Source: Bacteroidales bacterium UBA6248 (GTDB taxonomy: Bacteria > Bacteroidota > Bacteroidia > Bacteroidales > Lentimicrobiaceae). Taken from it: 7,753 nucleotides of DNA. Positions 1-5,618 of the stretch are shown piece by piece. Below the pieces are notes generated by a model, which was given only the letters and a program-made list of their open reading frames with translations, made no database searches and was not told where the DNA came from. Position 1 is the stretch's first letter; each line of letters begins with the position of its first letter. The position numbers were made by a program, and so were the translations under genes. The DNA lies in contig DJVU01000017.1 in assembly GCA_002441345.1 (NCBI GenBank), positions 1 to 7,753 of the forward strand. Reading direction: 5' to 3'.

Positions 1-282
1 AAAAATAATATTGGAACCACCAATAATATATGAATTACCACTACTGCTATTTATGGTTGACTGACTACCCGCTATAAATCCAGAACCAGATGAAAGAATA
101 TTGCTATTGCCTATGGCAGTAGAGTTTGCACCGGATACAGTATTGTTTGACCCTAACGCTGATGCCGCTACACCGGTTACAGTGTTTCCCGGGCAGGTAG
201 CGCATGTTTGTGCTTTTATAGCTTGAGGATTAAGATAAATTGCAAGTGCAACTGCTGCAATTATTGTCAATGTTTTTTTCAT
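1..282 (-). CDS. YadA-head-like repeat surface protein, N-terminal part (runs off window)
   Basis: This frame opens with ATG at 282 and stays open for 94 codons to the window edge, so only the N-terminus is visible. Residues 1-24 look like a Sec signal peptide (Lys-Lys, a hydrophobic stretch, then IKA before Q25). A short Cys-x-x-Cys segment (C27-C30) follows. From about residue 33 the protein is made of degenerate 14-16 residue repeats with the pattern N-T-V-(T/S)-G...S-(A/T)-A-(L/I)-G-(S/N)-(S/N)-N, such as NTVSGANSTAIGNSN at 47-61. This is the pattern of left-handed beta-roll heads in trimeric YadA-like adhesins and of similar Bacteroidota surface or fibre proteins, which often end in an intramolecular chaperone domain; the C-terminus cannot be seen here. 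It starts 11 bp after the T9SS protein gene on the same strand, so co-transcription is likely. The family call is by repeat pattern; a role in adhesion is inference. Confidence 0.75.
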   Translation of the reverse strand, partial: MKKTLTIIAAVALAIYLNPQAIKAQTCATCPGNTVTGVAASALGSNNTVSGANSTAIGNSNILSSGSGFIAGSQSTINSSSGNSYIIGGSNIIF

Positions 283-293
283 GGCAGTGTTTG

Positions 294-1763
294 TTATTGT
301 TTAATAAACTTGTGCGTTTCAATTACTCCTTTGCCCTCAGTACTGATTTTTAACAGATACATACCGGGCTTGAGATTTTGTATTGGTAAATTGGTGGTTC
401 CCTGCTCCAGTTTATAAGCAGAGATTTCTGCTCCGGACAGGGTCAATACACTGGCTTCAGCTTGTTTTAGCATACATTCTACTTTGAGGTACTCCTTAGC
501 TGGATTGGGAGTGATAAAAGCACGGTTGATGATAATCTGACCAGGTTTATTTGAAGTAATCAAACCTTCCCTGTTTAGTTTAATAAAGTACATGTCGTAC
601 AAGTCAGTATCATGATTAAACCTCGGGGCATGAATCACAAAACCACCATCAGAAAGCGGCAATATATATCTGGTTTCATAAAATGCATCACCTCCGATAT
701 AATGCAGATACCTGAGCTGAAGCTGGCTATCTACTTGCCCTGCCATTATCCAACTAACATGTGTTGATGAGGGTGGCCAGCCTGTGGCGTTTTTATAACC
801 TGAAAAGAATATTGTGTCGGGATGTAAACAACCTACACCAGCACCCCAATAGGGTGAATAGTCGGCTGTATCTATTGCACCAAAGTTTACCCTGCCCATT
901 AGATTAACAGCAGTATCAAATCGGGCAAGCCACACATTATCATCGTTAGTAGAAGGACCTGGCCTTCTCGCAACATATGATAGAAGAATAGCGCTATCCG
1001 GAGTCCATGTTGTTGAGTAACGCCACGAATCCTGAACTGATAAAGGTGTGGTGCTAATGTAATTAAGATTTCTATCAAAGATACTGTAGGAAGGGCCAGA
1101 TACTCCTCCAAAGAATGAATGAGCGAATAAATAAATGTAATTTTTATCAATACTTTGCAAGAATGAGGGCGAAAAACACCAGTACAGAGTGTCATCATAA
1201 AATACTTCTTGCAAGATATTTCCAAAGAGATCAAACTTCATAAACATTGGATTAGTTGGTCCACAAGGAAATTCACACCTGCCCACCGTCATAATCAAGG
1301 TGTCGCCTACCTGAAAGATATTGTCCACTGCCATTCTGTAATTCATAGTATCATAAGAATGGTGTTTAGCCCATTGGAGGTTGAACTCATCGTCAAGCCC
1401 TGCAATCATCAGGCATTTGCCTGCTGAACTGGGTGGTACAGATTCTCCGGTGAGAATGTACCCCCCGTTTGTCAGGCGGTGTATTTTGCTGAGAAAGAAA
1501 GTAGTGTCATGAAAAGAATACCTGTGGCTTGAAGTATCTCCGGTTGCTGAAATGTTGAGCAAATACCCACTAATGTAACTGGTTGGCCCATAATCATTTC
1601 CGGTTAGATTATTCATTGGGGCAATAATGCCCCCATTGCCATCATCAATGGCCATGTAGGTTCCGGTCCTTGTTGCTGATGGTATTAATACCTCAAAAGT
1701 ACCTTGTGCTTTTAAGGCAAAAGTCAACAACAACTGAAGTACAACATTAAATATTCTAAGCAT
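294..1763 (-). CDS. T9SS type A sorting domain-containing secreted protein
   Basis: A 489-residue exported protein. Residues 1-19 form a signal peptide (hydrophobic run ending ALKA before Q20). The body, about 20-410, is rich in aromatic residues, Gly and Asp, and has recurring strand-turn segments such as GGYILTGE (100-107), FNLQWAK (127-133) and DGGFVIHA (372-379). These resemble blades of beta-propeller or Kelch-like Bacteroidota secreted proteins. No catalytic motif is recognised. The last 75-80 residues form a type A C-terminal sorting domain: ITPNPAKEYLKV around the Asn-Pro at 420-421, GMYLLKI at 467-473 and a basic end, HKFIKQ. Family knowledge: this domain directs export by the type IX secretion system, after which it is removed and the protein is usually anchored on the surface. 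The start is the first ATG that supplies a signal peptide. The upstream sequence has no Shine-Dalgarno motif, as is common in this phylum. It probably forms an operon with the adhesin-like gene 11 bp downstream. The function of the body is unknown. Confidence 0.88.
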   Translation of the reverse strand: MLRIFNVVLQLLLTFALKAQGTFEVLIPSATRTGTYMAIDDGNGGIIAPMNNLTGNDYGPTSYISGYLLNISATGDTSSHRYSFHDTTFFLSKIHRLTNGGYILTGESVPPSSAGKCLMIAGLDDEFNLQWAKHHSYDTMNYRMAVDNIFQVGDTLIMTVGRCEFPCGPTNPMFMKFDLFGNILQEVFYDDTLYWCFSPSFLQSIDKNYIYLFAHSFFGGVSGPSYSIFDRNLNYISTTPLSVQDSWRYSTTWTPDSAILLSYVARRPGPSTNDDNVWLARFDTAVNLMGRVNFGAIDTADYSPYWGAGVGCLHPDTIFFSGYKNATGWPPSSTHVSWIMAGQVDSQLQLRYLHYIGGDAFYETRYILPLSDGGFVIHAPRFNHDTDLYDMYFIKLNREGLITSNKPGQIIINRAFITPNPAKEYLKVECMLKQAEASVLTLSGAEISAYKLEQGTTNLPIQNLKPGMYLLKISTEGKGVIETHKFIKQ

Positions 1764-1832
1764 GTTATCTGTAATAAAATTTGTTTATTAAATGTTTGCA
1801 TATAATTGAACAAATCATTCAACAACGTAGTG

Positions 1833-1848
1833 TTCACTTTAAAGTGAA
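1833..1848. promoter_or_regulatory. 16-bp perfect palindrome upstream of the T9SS protein gene
   Basis: TTCACTTTAAAGTGAA is a perfect 16-bp dyad with no spacer, lying 70-85 bp upstream of the minus-strand ATG at 1763. This distance suits an operator for a dimeric regulator, but no -7 TAnnTTTG element was found nearby. Read on the plus strand it is followed by T-rich sequence, so a weak terminator in that direction is possible, although no plus-strand gene ends here. The role is inferred. Confidence 0.35.
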
Positions 1849-1877
1849 TTTTATTTTCTTAAGATTAATACCACTTG

Positions 1878-1940
1878 AATTGACAAACTACATGCACAGT
1901 ATTGTGTTTGTAATTCATGTAAGTTTGGTCGTTGTCAATT
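1878..1940. repeat. Long imperfect inverted repeat at the lipoprotein stop codon
   Basis: Outer arms AATTGACAA (1878-1886) and TTGTCAATT (1932-1940) are exact 9-base complements. Inside them, AAACTACATG (1885-1894) pairs with CATGTAAGTTT (1916-1926) with one bulged base, and a small CACA/TGTG hairpin sits at 1895-1906. The right arm touches the lipoprotein stop codon (complement of 1940-1942), so in that mRNA the structure would begin at the stop and form the 3' end. No T-run follows on the minus strand, so it is not a classical rho-independent terminator. It could be an mRNA-end structure or a remnant of mobile DNA. Confidence 0.4.
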
Positions 1941-2989
1941 TACTCTGTAGGAAAATAAGGATTGTATTCCTCACAAGAAATTAACTTCAATTTATACACA
2001 AACTTTGGTTCGTGATAAATAATTCTATCAGGAGAATTACCCTCGATATTGCTTAATATCTCGCTGTAGGCAAATGATTTATTAAAAGGTTTATTCGCCA
2101 CAACAAGTGCTTTTAAATGGTCATAATAAAACTGCATTTCATGTATTCCCGAATTCCATTGATTGTATTCGAGACAAACAATATCATCATTAAAACTAAA
2201 TGGATAGATGTTTTCATAGGCTGCAAAAATCTTATAATCAAGGTGGTTGGTTAAAGGCACATTTGGATTGATTCTATAATTAGCATAAATGAGATTTACT
2301 GCAACTGAATCCCCTGCAAAATAATATCTGCATCCATTTGGGGCAGCAGTATTAAAGTGATTTAGCAATTTAGCATCGAAAATGATTGGAGCTCCTGGTA
2401 CTGCTTGGTCATCACAATTATAGTTTGCTAACCGGTCATAATGATAACTCTCATTATTCCCAAAATCCCCGCTTTGGGTAGCCAATCCAGTGCCGGTAAG
2501 TGTAGTAACGCGCAATTTGCGTTTGCCATCGGGCAATGGGCCGGCATCGCTTACAGTAGCCATAATAAACTTTTTGTATTCGCCGGTGTTGGCGTAGTAC
2601 TTTTCGCCAATGCGCAGCAGCGATTCGTTGTACGAATCAAAAACATTGGTTAACAGGGCTTTCATATCGGGGTCAACCGGTACCTCAACATAAATAACAT
2701 CTTTGTGTATTCTTTCAAATGAGTAATGGCCTGAGGCATAATTAAAGTTAATGGCGCCATCAATGTACCACAAAACAGAATCGAAATCAATTTTATCGCC
2801 GCTTTTCAGCCATTTGCCGCTTTTGTAGGTTTCGTTATTATTGGTAAAATTACCCAGCAGCATGTTAATTTTGTCGTTTACAGCATCGGCTGTTGGTTCA
2901 TTGGCCGGTGCAACATCTTTTTTACACGCATTAAACACTCCGGCAGCCAGGGCAAAAGCCAGGAGGATGAGGATGGTTTTGGTTTTCAT
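1940..2989 (-). CDS. Lipoprotein of unknown function
   Basis: A 349-residue protein with a lipoprotein signal peptide: Lys-rich start, hydrophobic 5-19, and a lipobox ending FNAC with the lipidated Cys at 22. The following KKD resembles the Bacteroidota lipoprotein export signal for surface display. The rest is a soluble, Asn/Tyr/Asp-rich domain with no membrane segment, no recognised catalytic motif and no family I can name. Around 141-175 there is a Lys/Gly/Thr-rich segment (KFIMATVSDAG...LRVTTLTGTG). Codon usage is split. Roughly the first 170 codons (2480-2989) favour CTG, GCC, GGC, CGC, ACC and TAC. The rest (1940-2480) favours TTA/TTG, GCA, GGA, AGA and TAT, as in the neighbouring AT-rich DNA. 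This suggests a recombinant gene. It lies 176 bp upstream of the T9SS gene on the same strand, so it may be a separate transcription unit. The long open frame and intact lipobox make it a confident gene of unknown role. Confidence 0.82.
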   Translation of the reverse strand: MKTKTILILLAFALAAGVFNACKKDVAPANEPTADAVNDKINMLLGNFTNNNETYKSGKWLKSGDKIDFDSVLWYIDGAINFNYASGHYSFERIHKDVIYVEVPVDPDMKALLTNVFDSYNESLLRIGEKYYANTGEYKKFIMATVSDAGPLPDGKRKLRVTTLTGTGLATQSGDFGNNESYHYDRLANYNCDDQAVPGAPIIFDAKLLNHFNTAAPNGCRYYFAGDSVAVNLIYANYRINPNVPLTNHLDYKIFAAYENIYPFSFNDDIVCLEYNQWNSGIHEMQFYYDHLKALVVANKPFNKSFAYSEILSNIEGNSPDRIIYHEPKFVYKLKLISCEEYNPYFPTE

Positions 2990-3050
2990 AATTGATTTTT
3001 TTGCTGTTAATGTTAGATTTAATTGTGTTCAGTATAATATTAGTCATTGC

Positions 3051-3067
3051 CTGCGAAAATTTTGCAG
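3051..3067. promoter_or_regulatory. Near-palindrome upstream of the lipoprotein gene
   Basis: CTGCGAAAATTTTGCAG is a 17-base dyad with a single G/T mismatch pair around a central A. It lies about 60-80 bp upstream of the lipoprotein ATG at 2989 on the minus strand, a plausible place for an operator. A regulatory role is inferred from position and symmetry only. Confidence 0.25.
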
Positions 3068-3604
3068 CGCCGTATTCTGTATTATGGTCGGGAAAATCGT
3101 AGGTGAGTTTACAAGAAAAAATAGCCTTGACATTTTGCCAACAAACACAATTGCAGCTTATTTTCATTGCGTTTAGATTGTATGGAGGCAGAGGAATTCC
3201 CTTTATCAATAGTGCTTTACATAAACCTTTTTACATATTTTTAATCAATAATTGTGTACGAAAGTAAATGAAGAAAAATGAAATTCCAAATTCCGGCTAT
3301 TATTTTTAAAAAAAAGAAAACAGTTATATGACTAACAATACTGATTTAAAGTGAAGCGCAGGAATCAAAAATCAGATTTTATAACACTTGCATATCTTGT
3401 TGAAGGCTTGCGCTGAATATTATCTCCAATCCTCTATCATATATCCGAAAAATCAGTAAAAGGTAATACTTTTTTGTAGTGTTTTTATGAATATTTCAAA
3501 GATTCAACTGCTATATGCAACAATCTCAGCACTTTAACCCCTAATCCTGAAATTGACACCTATTAGTTGATAACTATTTGTTAAAAACCTTGATTGATGA
3601 CGGG

Positions 3605-3721
3605 CTATAATAGTGGGTCTTCTGAAGAACTCAAACGTTTAATATCAACACTAACGGCAGCCATCGGTGGCATCCCTTTTCGCATGTAATGAGTACTTCT
3701 TCTGAATTCAAAGGTATTCAT
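3605..3721 (-). CDS. Small hypothetical ORF, 38 codons, possible gene fragment
   Basis: A short frame from ATG at 3721 to TAG at 3607-3605, lying 41 bp beyond the IS66 transposase stop and on the same strand. It encodes a basic peptide beginning MNTFEFRRSTHYMRKG and continuing through PPMAAVSVDIKRL to DPLL. The amino-acid mix looks more like protein than translated AT-rich noise: Arg/Lys-rich first half, then an amphipathic stretch. However, the frame is short enough to occur by chance, and I recognise no family. It could be a fragment of a gene displaced by the insertion sequence. There is no clear ribosome binding site. Confidence 0.22.
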   Translation of the reverse strand: MNTFEFRRSTHYMRKGMPPMAAVSVDIKRLSSSEDPLL

Positions 3722-3736
3722 TTAATTTGTTTCAAT

Positions 3737-4150
3737 GAAAACGTCCGGCAAACTGCACTAATTTAACAGAGGGAAGGCGCCTGCTTTTTCCCGGGCAGAA
3801 GTTTGTGCAACTGGTTGCCCGGGTGTTCGAAAATAACTGACAGGTAATTGGAGAGCCATTCAAAAGGTTCTACATTATTGATCTTGCAGGTAGCGAGTAA
3901 AGAGTACAGAATGGCTGCCTGTTGCGCAGCATCATGAGATCCGGCAAACATATAATTTTTACGTCCAAGGGCTACCGGCCTGATGCTGTTTTCGATCAGG
4001 TTATTGTCAATGTAAAAACGTCCCTGGTCAATATATCGGACCAGCCGGGGCCAAAGTGTTAACGTATATGCTATAGCCTGTCCGATGGCACTTTTAGGTA
4101 GTATTTTGTTCAGCTTTTCTTTCAGCAATATTTTCAAAATTTCTGAAATG
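3737..4150 (-). mobile_element. Truncated IS66-family insertion sequence (3' end only)
   Basis: The region carries only the last part of an IS66 element: the C-terminal transposase segment and perhaps its right end. IS66 homology stops near 4140-4150; the first two thirds of the transposase, the accessory tnpA/tnpB genes and the left end are absent. Just past the transposase stop, GAAAACGTCCGGCAAACTGC (3737-3756) could be a degenerate terminal repeat, because IS66 ends typically begin GTAA. With the other end missing, neither the repeat nor the 8-bp target duplication typical of this family can be checked. The element cannot move by itself. Confidence 0.55.
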
Positions 4151-4230
4151 AAAAATCCGGGTAATCTTACTCGATGAAAACAAAAATTCCCCACTATCTC
4201 CCCAGATAAATTTATTGAATAGTATATCAT
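3763..4230 (-). pseudogene. IS66-family transposase, C-terminal fragment
   Basis: The open frame has 155 codons; intact IS66 transposases have roughly 450-550 residues. Residues from about 30 onward match the end of the family: LPKSAIGQAIAYTLTLWPRL (44-63), then IDNNLIENSIRP (74-85) with E80, which corresponds to the catalytic Glu of the DDE triad. ALGRKNYMFAGSH (87-99) and ILYSLLATCKINNVEPFEWL (107-126) follow, the last being the typical IS66 C-terminal domain. The two catalytic Asp residues lie in the missing part. Residues 1-29 (about 4145-4230) do not resemble IS66, so the ATG at 4230 is probably accidental, and no IS66-like sequence shows in the other frames there. The stop codon is intact. 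It is a 5'-truncated, inactive remnant beside the tRNA fragment. Family call is confident; breakpoint is approximate. Confidence 0.88.
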
Positions 4231-4262
4231 ACTGTATTACTGTGCTTTACAAATTTATTATG

Positions 4263-4309
4263 TCAGATTCCGGTTCTGAAAGTCACAGGTTTGAATCCTG
4301 TCGGGGTCA
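4263..4309 (+). pseudogene. 3' fragment of a tRNA-Arg gene (anticodon CCG), likely att site
   Basis: The sequence folds as the 3' part of a tRNA. The anticodon arm (4263-4279) has stem TCAGA/TCTGA and a 7-base loop TTCCGGT placing CCG at positions 34-36. A 5-base variable loop AAGTC is followed by a T arm with stem ACAGG/CCTGT and loop TTTGAAT (4285-4301), then the acceptor 3' strand CGGGGTC (4302-4308) and discriminator A4309. CCA is not encoded. A matching 5' strand would read GACCCCG; neither it nor a D arm occurs in the preceding AT-rich bases, so the gene is incomplete. The T loop has T where C56 is nearly invariant, which agrees with loss of function. Fragments of this shape are typical scars of integrative elements that recombine at tRNA 3' ends. 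The Arg identity rests on the loop only. Confidence 0.75.
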
Positions 4310-4329
4310 CAAGCATACGCCTGTTTGTA

Positions 4330-4369
4330 AGAGAGAGAGAGATTTCGCCAAAGGAGATCTCTCTCTTTT
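4330..4369 (+). terminator. Rho-independent terminator after the tRNA fragment
   Basis: A (GA)n run at 4330-4343 pairs with ATCTCTCTCT at 4357-4366, giving at least 10 consecutive base pairs (register may slip by 2). The 13-base loop contains a small CC/GG pair, and the 3' side ends in TTTT. It lies about 20 bp past the tRNA end, as expected for the native terminator of the once-intact tRNA gene. This suggests that the DNA on this side of the fragment is the original chromosomal flank. Confidence 0.75.
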
Positions 4370-4466
4370 GTGTAATAAAACACCCCGTTTCTAAGCAGTT
4401 TTTGCATTGCTGCTTGGATAATACATTAAGTAAACTGGTATAACAGGAATTCTGAATCGGTCGAGC

Positions 4467-5321
4467 CTAAAGCGTAAAGCTTTTCAATTCAACTTCGGCC
4501 TTGATTTTTTCGATTACCAGTCTGATCAGACTGTCAAGGGGACTGCCTTCGGTGTAATCGGCCGGGGCTATATAATTGGCCCGGTTTTGCCGTATCAGGT
4601 TTTCGCAGTTCTGGCGTGGTGAGGGCTTGTCTCTCGAAGACTTAATTCCGGGATTATACACGGCGATTGCTGTCCCGCCCTGATATTTGATCATCTTCAT
4701 GGCCGGCACATCGGTTTCTCCGTCGCCGATATAAATCATCTGCTTAAACGGGATGGCTCGTTCCTCCTCGGGCAGGTACTTATTAATCAGTGTATTGTCG
4801 TAGGAGTTATTGATTCCTTTATTGATCCGGAACAAATACTGGGTTTTATTGGTATAGTTGATGGCAAGAGCCGGCCACACAGCTACCCCGTTGGCATCGT
4901 AGCGGTATCCGGAAGCATAGATATTGGTAAAGTGCCTGGCAATAGGGGTTCCGCTAATAAACTCCCGGAGTCCGGACGATATTATATGATGCTCCAGTTC
5001 TATTCCGCGCTCCCTGGCGAAGGCATTGATCCGGTCGAACCAGGATTCCACCCCTTTGAAAAAGGTGATCCCGCTTCCATACTGTTCGAAGTCGCTGCGG
5101 CGGATGGGCAGGTCGCGGCGGCGGGCTTCATCGAGCGAAAGCTGCATGTACGCCAGTATCTCGTCCATATCGTTTTCTTTGGCGATCCGGTTGGCATGTG
5201 CCCAGAATTCGGAAGCAGGAATTTTGAGTGACGGCAGGAACGTATGCTCCTGCATATTCCCGGGAGCCAGCGTGCCGTCGAAATCATAGGCAATCGCGAT
5301 TTTTACAGGGAGTATTGGCAT
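4467..5321 (-). CDS. HAD-superfamily hydrolase (probable phosphatase)
   Basis: A 284-residue cytoplasmic protein with the haloacid dehalogenase-like motifs in order. Motif I is YDFDGTL, with nucleophile D13 and acid/base D15. Motif II is IISSG (113-117). Lys159 and Lys168 are candidates for the phosphate-contacting Lys of motif III. Motif IV is YIGDGETDVPAMK (197-209), with D200 and D204 for Mg2+ binding. About 95 residues between motifs I and II, rich in helix-forming residues, suggest a C1-type helical cap, as in phosphoserine-phosphatase-like members. Such enzymes remove phosphate from small molecules through an aspartyl-phosphate intermediate; the substrate cannot be told from sequence. 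There is no signal peptide. The start at 5321 places motif I near residue 13, normal for the family, and lies just downstream of a good promoter. The gene is divergent from the carboxylase operon, with no evident functional link. Composition matches the right-hand, backbone-like DNA. Confidence 0.87.
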   Translation of the reverse strand: MPILPVKIAIAYDFDGTLAPGNMQEHTFLPSLKIPASEFWAHANRIAKENDMDEILAYMQLSLDEARRRDLPIRRSDFEQYGSGITFFKGVESWFDRINAFARERGIELEHHIISSGLREFISGTPIARHFTNIYASGYRYDANGVAVWPALAINYTNKTQYLFRINKGINNSYDNTLINKYLPEEERAIPFKQMIYIGDGETDVPAMKMIKYQGGTAIAVYNPGIKSSRDKPSPRQNCENLIRQNRANYIAPADYTEGSPLDSLIRLVIEKIKAEVELKSFTL

Positions 5322-5618
5322 TTTGAGGATGTATTTTATGCAAATGTAATGTAAACCCTGTTGTATTCAACTCGTAACGAAGTATCGCTATACAGAACGG
5401 TTTGATAAAAATAGCAAAGTGCCGGAGGTACTGCCAGAGGAAGGTGATGCAGCAGGGCTTCCGGAGCGAAGCAACCGGACTGAAACGTTTATTGATAAAC
5501 AATCCACCCGACAGTTTGTTAATATTCCGTTAATGAAAAATCCCGGCAGGCCCGGAGTTCCCGTAATCGGGCTGTTTTAAGGAAAAATATGCTGTTTTTC
5601 AGTCACTAACAGAATTAT
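5322..5618. other. Divergent intergenic region between phosphatase and carboxylase genes
   Basis: This 297-bp spacer holds the phosphatase promoter at 5341-5370. No TAnnTTTG element was found for the plus-strand carboxylase operon, although its promoter must lie here if it is the first gene. A small hairpin CCCG-TAAT-CGGG (5560-5571) followed by CTGTTTT lies in the likely carboxylase leader, and a TCCGG/CCGGA pair sits at 5460-5479. No protein gene is supported. Confidence 0.5.
5341..5370 (-). promoter_or_regulatory. Predicted Bacteroidota promoter of the phosphatase gene
   Basis: On the minus strand, TTG (5370-5368), a 19-base spacer and TACATTTG (5348-5341) match the -33 TTG and -7 TAnnTTTG elements used by the primary sigma factor of this phylum. 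Transcription would begin near 5335, leaving a leader of about 10-15 bases before the ATG at 5321. The match covers all nine defined bases, including the expected spacing. Confidence 0.65.

Larger units (their letters stand above)
2990..3762. other. Long AT-rich spacer with no confident gene
   Basis: About 770 bp separate the lipoprotein start from the IS66 remnant. No convincing protein gene lies here apart from the weak 38-codon frame at 3605-3721. A near-palindrome at 3051-3067 lies upstream of the lipoprotein. Other structure is small: a 6+6 bp inverted repeat with one central base at 3368-3380 and a 6-bp AGCGCA/TGCGCT pair at 3355-3360 and 3409-3414. A poly-A run lies near 3308-3315. No Bacteroidota TAnnTTTG element was found for the lipoprotein. 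The length, composition and position between a lipoprotein and a broken transposase suggest decayed accessory DNA. Confidence 0.5.

Noticed and set aside
2841..3176. 111-codon plus-strand frame over the lipoprotein start
   Set aside because: Antisense shadow of the signal peptide region, continuing into non-coding DNA.
2931..3209. 92-codon minus-strand frame overlapping the lipoprotein 5' end
   Set aside because: Its end lies over the signal-peptide codons of the lipoprotein in another frame, and the translation shows no domain; the lipoprotein frame is clearly the real one.
3355..3414. AGCGCA/TGCGCT pair as ends of a small mobile element
   Set aside because: Only 6 bp per arm, with no target duplication or internal structure.
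4234..4309. A complete tRNA gene ending at 4309
   Set aside because: The bases before 4263 contain neither a D arm nor a strand complementary to the acceptor 3' strand CGGGGTC, so only the 3' part can be supported.
4393..4415. AAGCAG/CTGCTT inverted repeat as the phosphatase terminator
   Set aside because: Six base pairs, an 11-base loop and no T-run on the minus strand; could be chance.
5284..5502. 72-codon minus-strand frame upstream of and overlapping the phosphatase start
   Set aside because: It overlaps the promoter and the start of the phosphatase in another frame, has no recognisable domain and looks like a chance frame.
5560..5571. Small hairpin before the carboxylase as a terminator or attenuator
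   Set aside because: The stem is only 4 bp with an interrupted T-tract; too weak to call.
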